Assembly: GCA_903824185.1 (NCBI GenBank)
Contig: CAIJVU010000059.1
Location: forward strand, 1-64,000
Reading direction: 5' to 3'
DNA length: 64,000 bases
Origin: an uncultured Hyphomicrobiales bacterium
Lineage (GTDB): Bacteria; Pseudomonadota; Alphaproteobacteria; Rhizobiales; Beijerinckiaceae
The position numbers were made by a program, and so were the translations under genes. Positions 17,538-26,558 of this stretch are shown in pieces. Each line of letters opens with the position of its first letter. The stretch's first letter is position 1. Under the pieces are notes generated by a model. That model had not been told where the DNA came from and did no database searches. It saw only the letters and a list, made by a program, of their open reading frames with translations.

Positions 17538-17963
17538 TTACTCGTCGAAAATATGCTCTTCGCCGAACGAGTCGTCATAATCCATAAACAGCTCTTCGCC
17601 TTTATGGATGACGCGCAGGGTCTCGAAAGCCCCACTTCGTTTCATACGCAGATTGGGCGTCTTGGAATGATTGACATAGACCGCAAAATTCATCGTGTTC
17701 ATCCCCATGGACGAAATATAGACCTCGTTTTTGCGGTAGTAGCAAAACATTTTGATCTGCTCACGAACGGATTTGGGCAGCGCCTTCAACTCCGATTTAT
17801 CAAATTTGATTTCTTCGGCCTCGACCAAACTGCCCAAAGGATCGATGCCTTCGGGAATGGAGCGGATCGCAAAGACACCAATGCCATGCACGGTGGAAAC
17901 ACCCAGGCGGCAATAGACGTCATGCGCCAAATGTTGTAGGATTTTTTTCTTGATACGGGACAT
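17538..17963 (-). CDS. SET-domain protein (putative protein lysine methyltransferase)
   Basis: A 141-residue protein that is almost entirely a SET domain. The N-terminal strand VHGIGVFAIRSIPEGIDPLG matches the SET-I start; the cofactor/lysine-site motif NHSKTPNLRM and the C-terminal EELFMDYDDSFGEE (the Tyr of the DY motif) are present. Such stand-alone bacterial SET proteins use S-adenosylmethionine to methylate protein lysines; targets are usually unknown. It faces the YkgJ/GNAT pair across the repeat-rich gap, so it is not in their operon but may be functionally linked. Confidence 0.75.
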   Translation of the reverse strand: MSRIKKKILQHLAHDVYCRLGVSTVHGIGVFAIRSIPEGIDPLGSLVEAEEIKFDKSELKALPKSVREQIKMFCYYRKNEVYISSMGMNTMNFAVYVNHSKTPNLRMKRSGAFETLRVIHKGEELFMDYDDSFGEEHIFDE

Positions 17964-18337
17964 TACGAACTTTATTCCATCACTGATCGAAAGCAGACAA
18001 TTGCCTCACGCGCCTTGATAGTCAACCCGAGGCAGGCCTGCAACTCCCCTTCACACCAGACCCCTGCCTAAATCCTCGGCAGGTCCGGTCCGACTATTAT
18101 AATATCTATGCTTTTTGATGTTTCTATCAATTTATATCTGATATTTTTATATAAAATATGACCCTGCTTAAAATAAAAAAATATTTATACCCGCTCTCAC
18201 CCAACAATTCAGGCTTCAAAAAGCCCTCTATACTTGCCCATAGCCCGTCGAGATCAGGGCGTTGGGGCACCACTATGCCGACACGCCAAAGCCAGTACTT
18301 GACCCGCGAACGCCCGAACCGCGGCCCCAGCCCCCAA
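17964..18337. other. AT-rich intergenic region
   Basis: Upstream of the SET-domain gene and downstream of a minus-strand binding-protein gene. It holds a small hairpin (CCTGCC with GGCAGG, about 18064-18085) and a very AT-rich stretch (18090-18195) that could carry the SET promoter. No gene is supported; a short open frame across it has no recognisable features. Confidence 0.4.
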
Positions 18338-18365
18338 CAAAAATCGGGGGGCCTTGAGCCCCCCG
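18338..18365 (-). terminator. Intrinsic terminator of the binding-protein gene
   Basis: On the minus strand a GC hairpin (CGGGGGGC/GCCCCCCG type, 18345-18365) is followed by ATTTTTGTT. It lies about 40 bp after the stop of the substrate-binding gene at 18402. Confidence 0.75.
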
Positions 18366-18401
18366 TCACCACGCGTCCAAACGGGCTCTGCCCACAGCCG
18401 G

Positions 18402-19595
18402 TTACAGTTTGCAGCCAGACTCCGCGACACTGAAAAAGGCTTTTTCACCCGGGACGGTTGCCAATAATTTATAATAATCCCAAGGCTTTTTGCTTTCATT
18501 GGTGCCTTTGACCTCGAACAGATACATGTCATGCACCATCCGGCCATTGGCGAGAACCTTGCCGCCTTTGCCGAAGAAATCGTCCACCGGCAGCTCTTTC
18601 ATCTTGGCAGCCACCGCATTGGCGTCCTTGCTGCCTGCAGCCTTGACGGCTTTGAGATAGCTTAAGACCGCCGAATAGGTGCCTGCCTGGATCATATTGG
18701 GCATCCGGCCTGTCCGTGCCATGAAGCGGGTTCCGAAAGCCCGCGAGCCCTCGTCCAGATCCCAGTAATAGCCCTCTGTCACGACAAGACCCTGCGCCGC
18801 ATCAAGACCCAACCCATGCACTTCGGCCAAGGTTGTCAGCAAGCCTGCAAGCTTTTGCCCGCCTTTCATGATCCCGAAATCTGCCGCCTGTTTGATGCTG
18901 TTGGTGGTATCAAGCCCGGCATTGGCAAGACCGACCACCTTGGCTTTGGAGGCCTGCGCCTGCAACAAGAAGGAGGAGAAATCCGAGGAGTTGAGCGGAT
19001 GTTTCACAGCACCCAGCACCTCGCCGCCATTTTCCTTGATGACCTTGGTCGTGTCATTTTCCAGCTGATAGCCGAAGGCATAATCCGCCGTGAGGAAATA
19101 CCAGCTATTGCCGCCCGATTTGGTCAATGCGCCGCCTGTGCCGACCGCCAAGGCGCGCGTATCATAGGCCCAATGGAAGCCATGGGCGTGACACATGTCA
19201 CCGGTCAAGCGCGATGTGGCCGCCCCGACGACGATGTCGATTTTGTTTTTTTCCTTCGACAATTCATGCACAGCCAACGCCACCGATGACGTGGTCAATT
19301 CGGTAATCATGTCGACGCCGCCGACATCATACCATTGACGGGCCAAGGCCACGCCGACATCCGGCTTGTTCTGATGATCGGCGGTGACAAGCTCGATCTT
19401 CTGGCCCAGCACGGATCCGCCAAAATCCTCGATGGCCATTTTGGCCGCTTCCACTGAATATTTACCGCCGTAATCGGCATAAACGCCGGACTGATCATTC
19501 AATACGCCGATTTTAACCCCTTGTGCCGCAGCCGCCGATACCATCATAAGGCCAGCAAGACCGGATAAGAACGATAAACGCTTCACGATCATCAA
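18402..19595 (-). CDS. LivK-type substrate-binding protein, paralog 1 beside mvaAB
   Basis: A 397-residue periplasmic binding protein of the type 1 fold. Signal peptide to about residue 25 (VSAAAAQ). The mature start VKIGVLNDQSGVYADYGG is the usual ligand loop. It is clearly paralogous to the binding protein at 22158-23372, sharing SSFLLQAQ, VGLANAG, GGQKLAGLL and DYYKLLATVP-type blocks across the whole length. Neither has permease or ATPase genes nearby. It is divergent from the HMG-CoA reductase gene, sharing a ~235-bp promoter region, so the ligand may be a compound degraded by that pathway such as mevalonate (inference). Confidence 0.85.
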   Translation of the reverse strand: MMIVKRLSFLSGLAGLMMVSAAAAQGVKIGVLNDQSGVYADYGGKYSVEAAKMAIEDFGGSVLGQKIELVTADHQNKPDVGVALARQWYDVGGVDMITELTTSSVALAVHELSKEKNKIDIVVGAATSRLTGDMCHAHGFHWAYDTRALAVGTGGALTKSGGNSWYFLTADYAFGYQLENDTTKVIKENGGEVLGAVKHPLNSSDFSSFLLQAQASKAKVVGLANAGLDTTNSIKQAADFGIMKGGQKLAGLLTTLAEVHGLGLDAAQGLVVTEGYYWDLDEGSRAFGTRFMARTGRMPNMIQAGTYSAVLSYLKAVKAAGSKDANAVAAKMKELPVDDFFGKGGKVLANGRMVHDMYLFEVKGTNESKKPWDYYKLLATVPGEKAFFSVAESGCKL

Positions 19596-19831
19596 CAGTT
19601 CTCCCTGTGACTATTCAAAGAACCCCAAATTTACAAAAGAAAGAGAGGGGAGCGGATAAAGGACCGAACTCCACCAGCCCCTAGTGTAAGCACGACCCGC
19701 GCCAGTTTCAACCAGAGCGCATCCCTGCCATCTTGTAAAGCGGGATCTCAGAGCAGCGCTCGGCAGTTGATCCCGTCCCGCCAGCACTTTAAGCAAGAGG
19801 CTATAAGAGTTGGGAAACGGGACGTTTAAGC

Positions 19832-21163
19832 ATGAGCAACAACAATCAAGCAGAGCCGAAGACACACGGGATCAATGCGCGGATCGAGGGTTTTCGTGAC
19901 ATGTCCCCGCATGAGCGCCTCGAAACAGTCGTCAAGGCCGCCGCATTAAGCGACGAGCAGAAAGCCGCCTTGCAAGGGGCAGGTGCTTTGCCGATGACGC
20001 TCGCCAATGGCATGATCGAAAATGTCATCGGCACCTTTGATATGCCGCTCGGCGTTGCCACCAATTTCATGATCAATGGGCGTGACTATCTGATCCCGAT
20101 GGCTGTGGAAGAACCCTCCGTTGTCGCGGGTGCGTCTTACATGGCGCGCATTGCACGGGGCTGCGGCGGCTTTGTGACATCCAGCAGCCTGCCCATCATG
20201 CGCGCCCAGATTCAGGTGCTCAACCTGACGGATATTTTTGGGGCCCGTGCGCGGCTCTTGGCCCATAAAGACGAGATCATCTCCGCGGCCAATGCCCGCG
20301 ATACCGTGCTGATCGGATTGGGCGGCGGCTGCAAGGATCTTGAGATCCATCTGTTTGAAAGCACACCTGTCGGCCCCATGCTGGTGCTGCATTTGCTGGT
20401 GGATGTGCGCGATGCCATGGGTGCCAATACCGTCAATACCATGGCGGAAACCGTTGCCCCTCTGGTCGAACGTATGTCAGGCGGCGAGGTGCGGTTGCGC
20501 ATTTTGTCCAATCTGGCGGATTTGCGTTTGGCGCGGGCTACGGTACGCCTGACACCCCAAGCGCTTAAAACCGAAGCCTTTTCGGGCGAGCGCATGGCCC
20601 AAGGCATTGTCGAAGCCTGCGCGCTGGCCATTGTCGATCCCTATCGGGCCGCCACCCACAATAAAGGCATCATGAACGGGATTGATCCGATTGTGATCGC
20701 CACAGGCAATGACTGGCGAGCAATTGAGGCCGGTGCCCATGCCTATGCCAGCCGATCAGGCCGCTACACGTCCTTGTCGCGTTGGGAGCTTGATCAACAG
20801 GGCCAGCTTGTCGGCACATTGGAAATGCCAATGGCGCTTGGCTTGGTGGGCGGGGCGACCAAAACCCATCCCGCCGCCCGTGCGGCGCTGGCTTTGCTCG
20901 ATGTCAAAAGTGCCAATGAATTGGCCGAAGTCACCGTGGCCGTTGGGCTGGCACAAAATATGGCGGCTTTGCGCGCTTTGGCGACCGAAGGCATCCAACG
21001 CGGCCATATGGCCCTACATGCCCAGAATATTGCCATTCTGGCCGGTGCCACGGGTGAGGAGATCAAAAAGATCGCCCGTGAAATGGCCAGAACCCATCAG
21101 GTCACGGTTGATCATGCCAAGGCTTTGTTGGCTGACTTGAAAAAGGCATCATCAGCATCATGA
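19832..21163 (+). CDS. mvaA: Degradative class II hydroxymethylglutaryl-CoA reductase
   Basis: In Pseudomonas mevalonii this class oxidises mevalonate plus CoA with NAD+ to HMG-CoA. The 443 residues fit class II, and class II hallmarks are visible: [17 protein letters not shown] (catalytic Glu), [33 protein letters not shown] (Lys and Asp) and [20 protein letters not shown], with a late His in [10 protein letters not shown] biosynthetic class II enzyme cannot be excluded by sequence alone, but overlap (ATGA) with an HMG-CoA lyase gene argues for catabolism. Start ATG 19832; the upstream ~235 bp is shared with the divergent binding-protein gene. Confidence 0.9.
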   Translation: MSNNNQAEPKTHGINARIEGFRDMSPHERLETVVKAAALSDEQKAALQGAGALPMTLANGMIENVIGTFDMPLGVATNFMINGRDYLIPMAVEEPSVVAGASYMARIARGCGGFVTSSSLPIMRAQIQVLNLTDIFGARARLLAHKDEIISAANARDTVLIGLGGGCKDLEIHLFESTPVGPMLVLHLLVDVRDAMGANTVNTMAETVAPLVERMSGGEVRLRILSNLADLRLARATVRLTPQALKTEAFSGERMAQGIVEACALAIVDPYRAATHNKGIMNGIDPIVIATGNDWRAIEAGAHAYASRSGRYTSLSRWELDQQGQLVGTLEMPMALGLVGGATKTHPAARAALALLDVKSANELAEVTVAVGLAQNMAALRALATEGIQRGHMALHAQNIAILAGATGEEIKKIAREMARTHQVTVDHAKALLADLKKASSAS

Positions 21164-22059
21164 CAAGCCAAAGCCGCCCGCGCGAAAAACCCGCCATTCG
21201 GATTGTCGAGGTCGGTCCGCGGGACGGTTTGCAAAATGAAAAGACGCCGATTCCAACCGTTGAAAAAATCGCATTGATCACGGCATTAGCCGATTGCGGT
21301 TTACAAGCCATCGAGGCCACAGCCTTTGTGTCACCGCGCTGGGTGCCGCAAATGGCCGATCACGACACCGTCATGCGCGATGCGCCCCGTCGCTCGGGCT
21401 TGATATTGTCAGCGCTTGTACCCAATGAAGCCGGCGCCAAAGCAGCCCTTGCCGCAGGCGCACAGGAGCTTGCTGTCTTTGCCAGCGCATCGGAAAGTTT
21501 TGCGCAAAAAAACACCAATTGCTCCATTGCCGAAAGTCTGGCGCGCTTTGAACCGGTGATGGCTTTGGCACGCGCCCATGCGATACCGGTCCGCGGTTAT
21601 ATTTCCTGTTCGGTTCACTGCCCTTATGAGGGCGCGATCCATCCCGATGCGGTTGCGCGTGTAGCCGTCGCATTACAAGCTTTAGGATGCCGTGAAATGG
21701 CCATTTCCGACACTATCGGTACAGCCCATCCCGAAGAGATCTTGCGCGTATTGCAAACAGTGTTGCGCGATCTTGAGCCATCGCAATTGGCTGGTCATTA
21801 TCACGACACCCATGGAAGGGCGCTCGCCAATGTGAAGGCGTCCATAGACATGGGCCTTCGTGTTTTTGATGCGGCGGCAGGCGGTCTGGGCGGCTGTCCC
21901 TATGCACCAGGTGCCGCGGGTAATTTACGCACCGGCCACCTTGTGTCTTTCTTAGTGGAACAAGGATACGAGACCCCTATTGACAGCCAACGTCTGGCTG
22001 ACGTTGAGCGTCATATTCTGGAATGGAAAAGCGGCCACAGCGCGCAGTTGATTGCATAA
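21160..22059 (+). CDS. mvaB: Hydroxymethylglutaryl-CoA lyase
   Basis: Cleaves HMG-CoA to acetyl-CoA and acetoacetate, completing mevalonate degradation and also serving leucine catabolism. A 299-residue TIM barrel with [17 protein letters not shown] (catalytic Arg-Asp), [29 protein letters not shown] and the lyase signature [18 protein letters not shown] with its active-site cysteine. The ATGA overlap with mvaA implies translational coupling. No liuABCD-type leucine genes are adjacent, favouring a mevalonate role here. Confidence 0.93.
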   Translation: MTSQSRPREKPAIRIVEVGPRDGLQNEKTPIPTVEKIALITALADCGLQAIEATAFVSPRWVPQMADHDTVMRDAPRRSGLILSALVPNEAGAKAALAAGAQELAVFASASESFAQKNTNCSIAESLARFEPVMALARAHAIPVRGYISCSVHCPYEGAIHPDAVARVAVALQALGCREMAISDTIGTAHPEEILRVLQTVLRDLEPSQLAGHYHDTHGRALANVKASIDMGLRVFDAAAGGLGGCPYAPGAAGNLRTGHLVSFLVEQGYETPIDSQRLADVERHILEWKSGHSAQLIA

Positions 22060-22091
22060 AAAAGCCTTCTCCCGATCTTGGGAGAAGGCTT
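22058..22091. terminator. Hairpin after mvaB
   Basis: An 11-bp perfect stem (AGCCTTCTCCC 22063-22073 with GGGAGAAGGCT 22080-22090) begins directly after the mvaB stop. The A run lies on its left, so it has a U tract only for leftward transcripts; in the mvaB direction it would end the mRNA with a stable stem without a strong U tract. Confidence 0.6.
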
Positions 22092-22101
22092 GGATATGGC
22101 A

Positions 22102-22150
22102 TAAAAAAGAAAACCGCTGCGGATCACACTTTCATGATGTTCTCCGCAGC
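22102..22150 (-). terminator. Intrinsic terminator of the second binding-protein gene
   Basis: On the minus strand an 8-bp stem (GCTGCGGA 22116-22123 with TCCGCAGC 22143-22150, 19-nt loop) is followed by GGTTTTCTTTTTT. It lies seven bases past the stop of the binding-protein gene. Confidence 0.6.
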
Positions 22151-22157
22151 AGACCCT

Positions 22158-23372
22158 TTAGTTGACCAAGGGGCAATTGCCGTCTTTCAAAGGACGGAAA
22201 GCCTCATCGGCCGGAATGGTTGCCATGATTTTGTAATAATCATAGGCATATTTTGATTCAGCGGGGGTTTTGATTTCCACCAGATAGACAGGGTGGGTTT
22301 TACGACCATCCGCACGCACGACACCTTTGCCGAACAATTTGTCATCGGTCGGTGTGTCTTTCATTTTCTTAACAACGGCCACACCATCCGCCTTGGCTTT
22401 GAGGGCTTCCACTGCTTTCAGATAATGAATGACAGAAGAATAGACGCCTGCATGGATCTTGCCGGGATATTTGCCGCCATTTTGTGCCGCAAAGCGTTTG
22501 GCAAAGGCACGGGTGTCGTCATTCATGTCCCAATACCATGACTCGGTATAGGTCAGGCCTTGGGCTGTTTGCAGACCGAGAGAATGGACATCGCTGATAT
22601 CCACCAACAGGCCCGCTAGTTTTTGTCCGCCACGGGTAATGCCGAATTCAGCGGCCTGTTTCACCGAATTGGTGAAATCGCCGCCTGCATTGGCCAGACC
22701 GATCACTTTGGATTTTGAGGATTGCGCTTGCAACAAGAAGGAAGAGAAATCCTGTGTATTCAGCGGAATGCGCACATTGCCCAGAATTTTGCCGCCTTCT
22801 TTGGTAACAACGGCCATGGTGTCACGTTCCAGCGAATGGCCGAAAGCGTAATCGGTGGTCATGAAAAACCAGCTGTCGCCGCCCTGTTTGACAATCGCCT
22901 TACCCGTGCCATTGGCCAGCATCCATGTGTCATAGGACCAATGAATGGTGTTGGGGGAGCATTTCGGGCCGGTCAGATCCGAAGTGCCCGCGCCCGAATT
23001 CAGCATGACTTTATTTTTGTCGCGGGAAATTTCACCCACAGCGAGCGCCACGGCGGAATTGGGAATATCGACGATGACATCCACGCTGTCTTGATCATAC
23101 CACTGACGGACAATGGAGGCGCCGACATCGGCCTTGTTCTGGTGGTCACCGCCCACCACTTCAACCTTCATTCCTTTGGCGGCTGCGTTGAAATCTTCGA
23201 CGGCCAAACGGGCTGCCACCACCGAGCCGGGGCCGGATGTATCGGCATAAAGGCTCGACATGTCGGACAAAACACCAATTTTGACGGATGTCGCGGGGGT
23301 TTGAGCCATGGCGGTCGACGCCATTAAACCCAAGGTGATCAACGCGGCATGCCGCAAACGAACGACGCTCAT
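22158..23372 (-). CDS. LivK-type substrate-binding protein, paralog 2 beside mvaAB
   Basis: A 404-residue periplasmic binding protein. I start it at ATG 23372, preceded by GGGAGGA; the frame is open 31 codons further but that part is not signal-like. Signal peptide: MSVVRLRHAALITLGLMAS, cleavage near AMAQ. Mature start SVKIGVLSDMSSLYADTSG. It matches the binding protein at 18402-19595 along its whole length by eye, with the same insertions, so the two are duplicates that flank mvaAB. The gene converges on mvaB. No transporter membrane genes are adjacent. Confidence 0.85.
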   Translation of the reverse strand: MSVVRLRHAALITLGLMASTAMAQTPATSVKIGVLSDMSSLYADTSGPGSVVAARLAVEDFNAAAKGMKVEVVGGDHQNKADVGASIVRQWYDQDSVDVIVDIPNSAVALAVGEISRDKNKVMLNSGAGTSDLTGPKCSPNTIHWSYDTWMLANGTGKAIVKQGGDSWFFMTTDYAFGHSLERDTMAVVTKEGGKILGNVRIPLNTQDFSSFLLQAQSSKSKVIGLANAGGDFTNSVKQAAEFGITRGGQKLAGLLVDISDVHSLGLQTAQGLTYTESWYWDMNDDTRAFAKRFAAQNGGKYPGKIHAGVYSSVIHYLKAVEALKAKADGVAVVKKMKDTPTDDKLFGKGVVRADGRKTHPVYLVEIKTPAESKYAYDYYKIMATIPADEAFRPLKDGNCPLVN

Positions 23373-23389
23373 TCTAGTCCTCCCTGATA

Positions 23390-23411
23390 ATAGTCCCCTT
23401 TTGGGGATTAT
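23390..23411 (-). promoter_or_regulatory. Leader hairpin upstream of binding-protein gene
   Basis: A 9-bp stem with one G-T pair (ATAGTCCCC/GGGGATTAT) and a TTTT loop lies 18 bases before the start codon of the minus-strand binding-protein gene, just upstream of its ribosome site. It could be a dyad operator or a leader RNA stem affecting translation. Confidence 0.4.
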
Positions 23412-23766
23412 GCCTTCTATGGTGGGATAAATATCAAATGATTGCAACCTCTTAAATGCAAGCATCCACCCCTGCCCGATTTGAAAACCGCTCCCCGCCC
23501 CCTCAAACAGGACGGATAAACGCGTCAGCGCTGATCGCCGATAAAAAAGCCCTGCTTTTTAAGAAAAAAGACAGAAAAAGAGGTAAAATCTTGATCCGGT
23601 TGCATCTCTCTCTTTATCTCTGTTTTTTTCAAGATCACAATGGGTTAGCGATTGATTTTTATGGTTTTTTTATACCTGAACACTTTTAAAATTATTAGCT
23701 AAGCCCGATCAAAAATAATACGCAAACTCCTTGTCGACACGTTGTTTGGCGTAACGGGGGAGAGTG
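23412..23766. other. AT-rich intergenic region upstream of kup
   Basis: About 355 bp, strongly AT-rich between 23540 and 23720, between divergent genes. It should hold the kup promoter. I looked for a structured leader such as a c-di-AMP riboswitch and saw no convincing motif. Confidence 0.4.
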
Positions 23767-25659
23767 ATGTCAGGTTCACACGGGAATTCGGGTAAAAAAG
23801 CACCATCGGCTTTGGTGGTCGGTGCTTTGGGCGTGGTGTTTGGAGATATCGGAACATCACCACTCTATGCGTTCAAGCAATCGATTGAAGCGGCAGGGGG
23901 CGTCAGTCAGGAGAATATTCTGGCGATCTTGTCCTTGATGATCTGGTCTTTGCTGCTGGTGGTCACACTGAAATATGTGTTGGTGATCATGCGGGCCGAT
24001 AACCGCGGCGAAGGCGGCACCTTGGCTCTGACAGCACTCGCTCTGGATTGTGTGCATGGAAAAGCCATGCGCTGGTTCATCTTGTGCGCGGGCCTGATTG
24101 GGGCCTCGCTGTTTTACGGCGATAGCGTGATCACGCCGGCTATTTCCGTGCTCAGCGCGATGGAAGGGCTGGAAGTCGCAACGCCGATTTTCAAACCCTA
24201 TGTTGTCCCCGTCACCATGCTGTTGATTTTTGGCCTCTTTGCCATTGAACGGCATGGAACCGATGCCATTGGCCGCTTATTCGGCCCTGTCATGGTCTTG
24301 TGGTTCGTGGTCATCGGCCTTTTGGGTCTATTGGCCCTTGTCAAAAATCTCAGCGTCTTGATGGCCTTTGATCCACGCTTGGGCGTACGCTTCATTCTGG
24401 ATCATCCCGGCGTATCAACAGCGGTGCTGGGGGCTGTCGTGCTGACCGTGACCGGCGGCGAAGCGCTGTATGCCGATATGGGGCATTTCGGCAAAACCCC
24501 GATCAACCGTGCCTGGATCATTGTTGTGCTGCCGTCTTTGCTGCTCAACTATCTGGGGCAAGGCGCGTTGTTGTTGCAATCACCAGAGGCGATTGAAAAT
24601 CCGTTCTACAAACTCGCGCCCGAATGGTCCTTGCTGCCCATGGTTGTTCTGTCGGCGGCTGCCACCATCATCGCCTCACAGGCCGTGATTTCCGGTGCCT
24701 TTTCGATCACCAATCAAGCAGTGCAGCTGGGCTATATTCCCCGCATCCGCGTGCGTCATACTTCGGCGGATGAAATCGGCCAAGTCTATGTCAGCCAGAT
24801 CAACATCTTCCTGCTTGTCGCGGTGGAAGCGCTGGTCATTACCTTCCAAACATCCGACAGCCTCGGTGCGGCCTATGGTATCGCGGTGACCGGTACCATG
24901 GCAACCGTGACCTTGCTGGCCGCGATTGTCATGATCCGCAGCCACAAATGGAACCCGCTTTGGGCTATCCCGATGTTTGCGACCTTCTTCGTGATTGACG
25001 TCACCTATTTCGGCGCCAATCTGGTGAAGTTCATGGAAGGGGGCTGGTTCCCGGTTTTGGTCGCGGCCATCACTTTCAGCGTGATGATGATCTGGATCAA
25101 TGGCCGCACCAATTTGCTGGCCGCACGCTGGAAGCGGGCTGTTCCTCTGGATGAGTTTTTGGATAATCTCAACACCGTCCGCCACACACGCGTGGAAGGC
25201 ACAGCCATTTTCATGGTGCCCAATACCAAGACCGCACCGGCATCATTGATCAACAATATCCGGCATAGCCGCATCATCCATGAGCGGGTGATTTTGATGA
25301 ATGTCATCAACGAGCACCAGCCCTATGTGACAGACGAGAACCGGCTGACCGTGCGCCACCTCAAAGAAAATTTCCATATTGTTACCTTGCATTATGGCTT
25401 CTTTGAAGAGCCACGCATTTTGCGTGTGCTGGCACAATTGCGGATTCAGGAGTTCCATTTCAAACTGGCGGATGTGTCCTTCTTTATCGGGCGCGAAAAA
25501 ATCGTCTCCGCATCCGAAAACCCCATCAAAAAAGTGCTGGATGAATTATTCATCACCATGCACCGCAATATGTTGGGGGCGACGGAATATTTCCAGATCC
25601 CGATTGATCACGTGGTGGAAGTGGGCGGCATCACCAAACTGCATGATGACGACCACTAA
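23767..25659 (+). CDS. kup: Kup-family low-affinity potassium transporter
   Basis: A 630-residue inner-membrane K+/H+ symporter. Around 12 membrane segments occupy residues ~15-440, starting with the family signature LGVVFGDIGTSPLYAFKQSI; further Kup motifs are GDSVITPAISVLSAMEGLEV, TGGEALYADMGHFG and LNYLGQGALLLQ. The C-terminal ~190 residues form the soluble domain. ATG 23767 is preferred over the adjacent GTG 23764; a GGGGGAGAG stretch precedes it. Monocistronic, with a terminator just after it. Confidence 0.93.
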   Translation: MSGSHGNSGKKAPSALVVGALGVVFGDIGTSPLYAFKQSIEAAGGVSQENILAILSLMIWSLLLVVTLKYVLVIMRADNRGEGGTLALTALALDCVHGKAMRWFILCAGLIGASLFYGDSVITPAISVLSAMEGLEVATPIFKPYVVPVTMLLIFGLFAIERHGTDAIGRLFGPVMVLWFVVIGLLGLLALVKNLSVLMAFDPRLGVRFILDHPGVSTAVLGAVVLTVTGGEALYADMGHFGKTPINRAWIIVVLPSLLLNYLGQGALLLQSPEAIENPFYKLAPEWSLLPMVVLSAAATIIASQAVISGAFSITNQAVQLGYIPRIRVRHTSADEIGQVYVSQINIFLLVAVEALVITFQTSDSLGAAYGIAVTGTMATVTLLAAIVMIRSHKWNPLWAIPMFATFFVIDVTYFGANLVKFMEGGWFPVLVAAITFSVMMIWINGRTNLLAARWKRAVPLDEFLDNLNTVRHTRVEGTAIFMVPNTKTAPASLINNIRHSRIIHERVILMNVINEHQPYVTDENRLTVRHLKENFHIVTLHYGFFEEPRILRVLAQLRIQEFHFKLADVSFFIGREKIVSASENPIKKVLDELFITMHRNMLGATEYFQIPIDHVVEVGGITKLHDDDH

Positions 25660-25692
25660 GCCCCGCTCAGCTTAAATCTTCTCACTCTGCAA

Positions 25693-25728
25693 AGGCGCCC
25701 CAGCTCAGGCTCGGGCGCCTTTTCTTTT
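25693..25728 (+). terminator. Intrinsic terminator of kup
   Basis: Stem AGGCGCCC (25693-25700) with GGGCGCCT (25713-25720) followed by TTTCTTTT, 33 bp after the kup stop. Confidence 0.85.
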
Positions 25729-25805
25729 GCTCCGCCTCCAAAGCCAAACAGGGATAGAATGGGGGAGCGGTCTGTTCAGACCGCTTGACAATCTGCCAGA
25801 GGTTT

Positions 25806-25819
25806 ACTTGTATACAAGT
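25806..25819. promoter_or_regulatory. Putative GntR-family operator
   Basis: ACTTGTATACAAGT is a perfect 14-bp palindrome with the NTGTATACAN core typical of FadR/VanR-subfamily GntR sites. It directly abuts ATG 25820 and covers TTG 25808, the likely start of the GntR gene itself, so binding would give autorepression and could control the transporter operon that follows. Confidence 0.65.
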
Positions 25820-26533
25820 ATGCAAACCAACTTGAAGCCTCTTGATCGTCGTCAAAACACCGCTTCACAGGCCTATGCCCAGTTGCGGGCATGGATCATT
25901 TCGGGTGAATTGCGGCCCGGTCAGGTTATTTCCGAGCCCAAGATGGCCATGACGTTCGGCGTGAGTCGTACGCCGATCCGCGAAGTCTTCAAACGTTTGC
26001 AAGATGAAAAACTTCTCGATATTTTTCCCCAGCAAGGCACGGTCGTTTCGCCGATCGACATAGCGCTTGTGCGCTCCAACCAGTTCATCCGCGAAACGCT
26101 TGAACTACGCACCATCGCATTAACCGCCACGCATGCCGGCCCTCAAGACATTGCTGGTCTGCATGCGCAGATACAGGCACAAAAACAGCTGGTAGAGGCT
26201 GGCGACCACCGCCGGTTTTTTGCCGCAGACGACCATTTTCATGAAACACTAATCAGCATAGCGGGACAGCCAACGGTTTGGAAAACCATCGAGGATGCCA
26301 AGGCGCAGATAGACCGCGTACGGCATTTGTCTCTCGAGGATCCCGATTGGTTGCGTAGGATCTTTACAGAGCATCTCGCCATCACCGATGCGATTGCCCA
26401 TCATGATACGACTGAGGCGGTGGCGGCGATGCAAGCCCATTTACATACCGTCTTTGCTGCCATCGATAAGATCGCGCAGGCGCATCCGCATTTTCTCAAA
26501 AAAGACCAGCGAACCGAGGCGCCGGCTTTTTAA
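25808..26533 (+). CDS. GntR-family (FCD domain) transcriptional regulator
   Basis: About 241 residues. The N-terminal winged helix (residues ~20-85) has ASQAYAQLRAWIISGELRPG, MTFGVSRTPIREVFKRLQDE (recognition helix) and QQGTVVSPID; the C-terminal FCD effector domain carries the metal/ligand residues ADDHFHETLISIAG and EHLAITDAI. TTG 25808 is preferred because AGAGG (25798-25802) precedes it by five bases; ATG 25820, four codons on, has no ribosome site. It is first in line before an ABC transporter and uxuA, so it probably senses a sugar acid or its breakdown product. Confidence 0.8.
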   Translation: MYTSMQTNLKPLDRRQNTASQAYAQLRAWIISGELRPGQVISEPKMAMTFGVSRTPIREVFKRLQDEKLLDIFPQQGTVVSPIDIALVRSNQFIRETLELRTIALTATHAGPQDIAGLHAQIQAQKQLVEAGDHRRFFAADDHFHETLISIAGQPTVWKTIEDAKAQIDRVRHLSLEDPDWLRRIFTEHLAITDAIAHHDTTEAVAAMQAHLHTVFAAIDKIAQAHPHFLKKDQRTEAPAF

Positions 26534-26558
26534 CCAAAACCTCGGAATGGAGGAGATC

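Noticed and set aside
23412-23766. Riboswitch or structured leader upstream of kup
   Set aside because: No conserved motif or stable set of helices was seen; the region is simply AT-rich.
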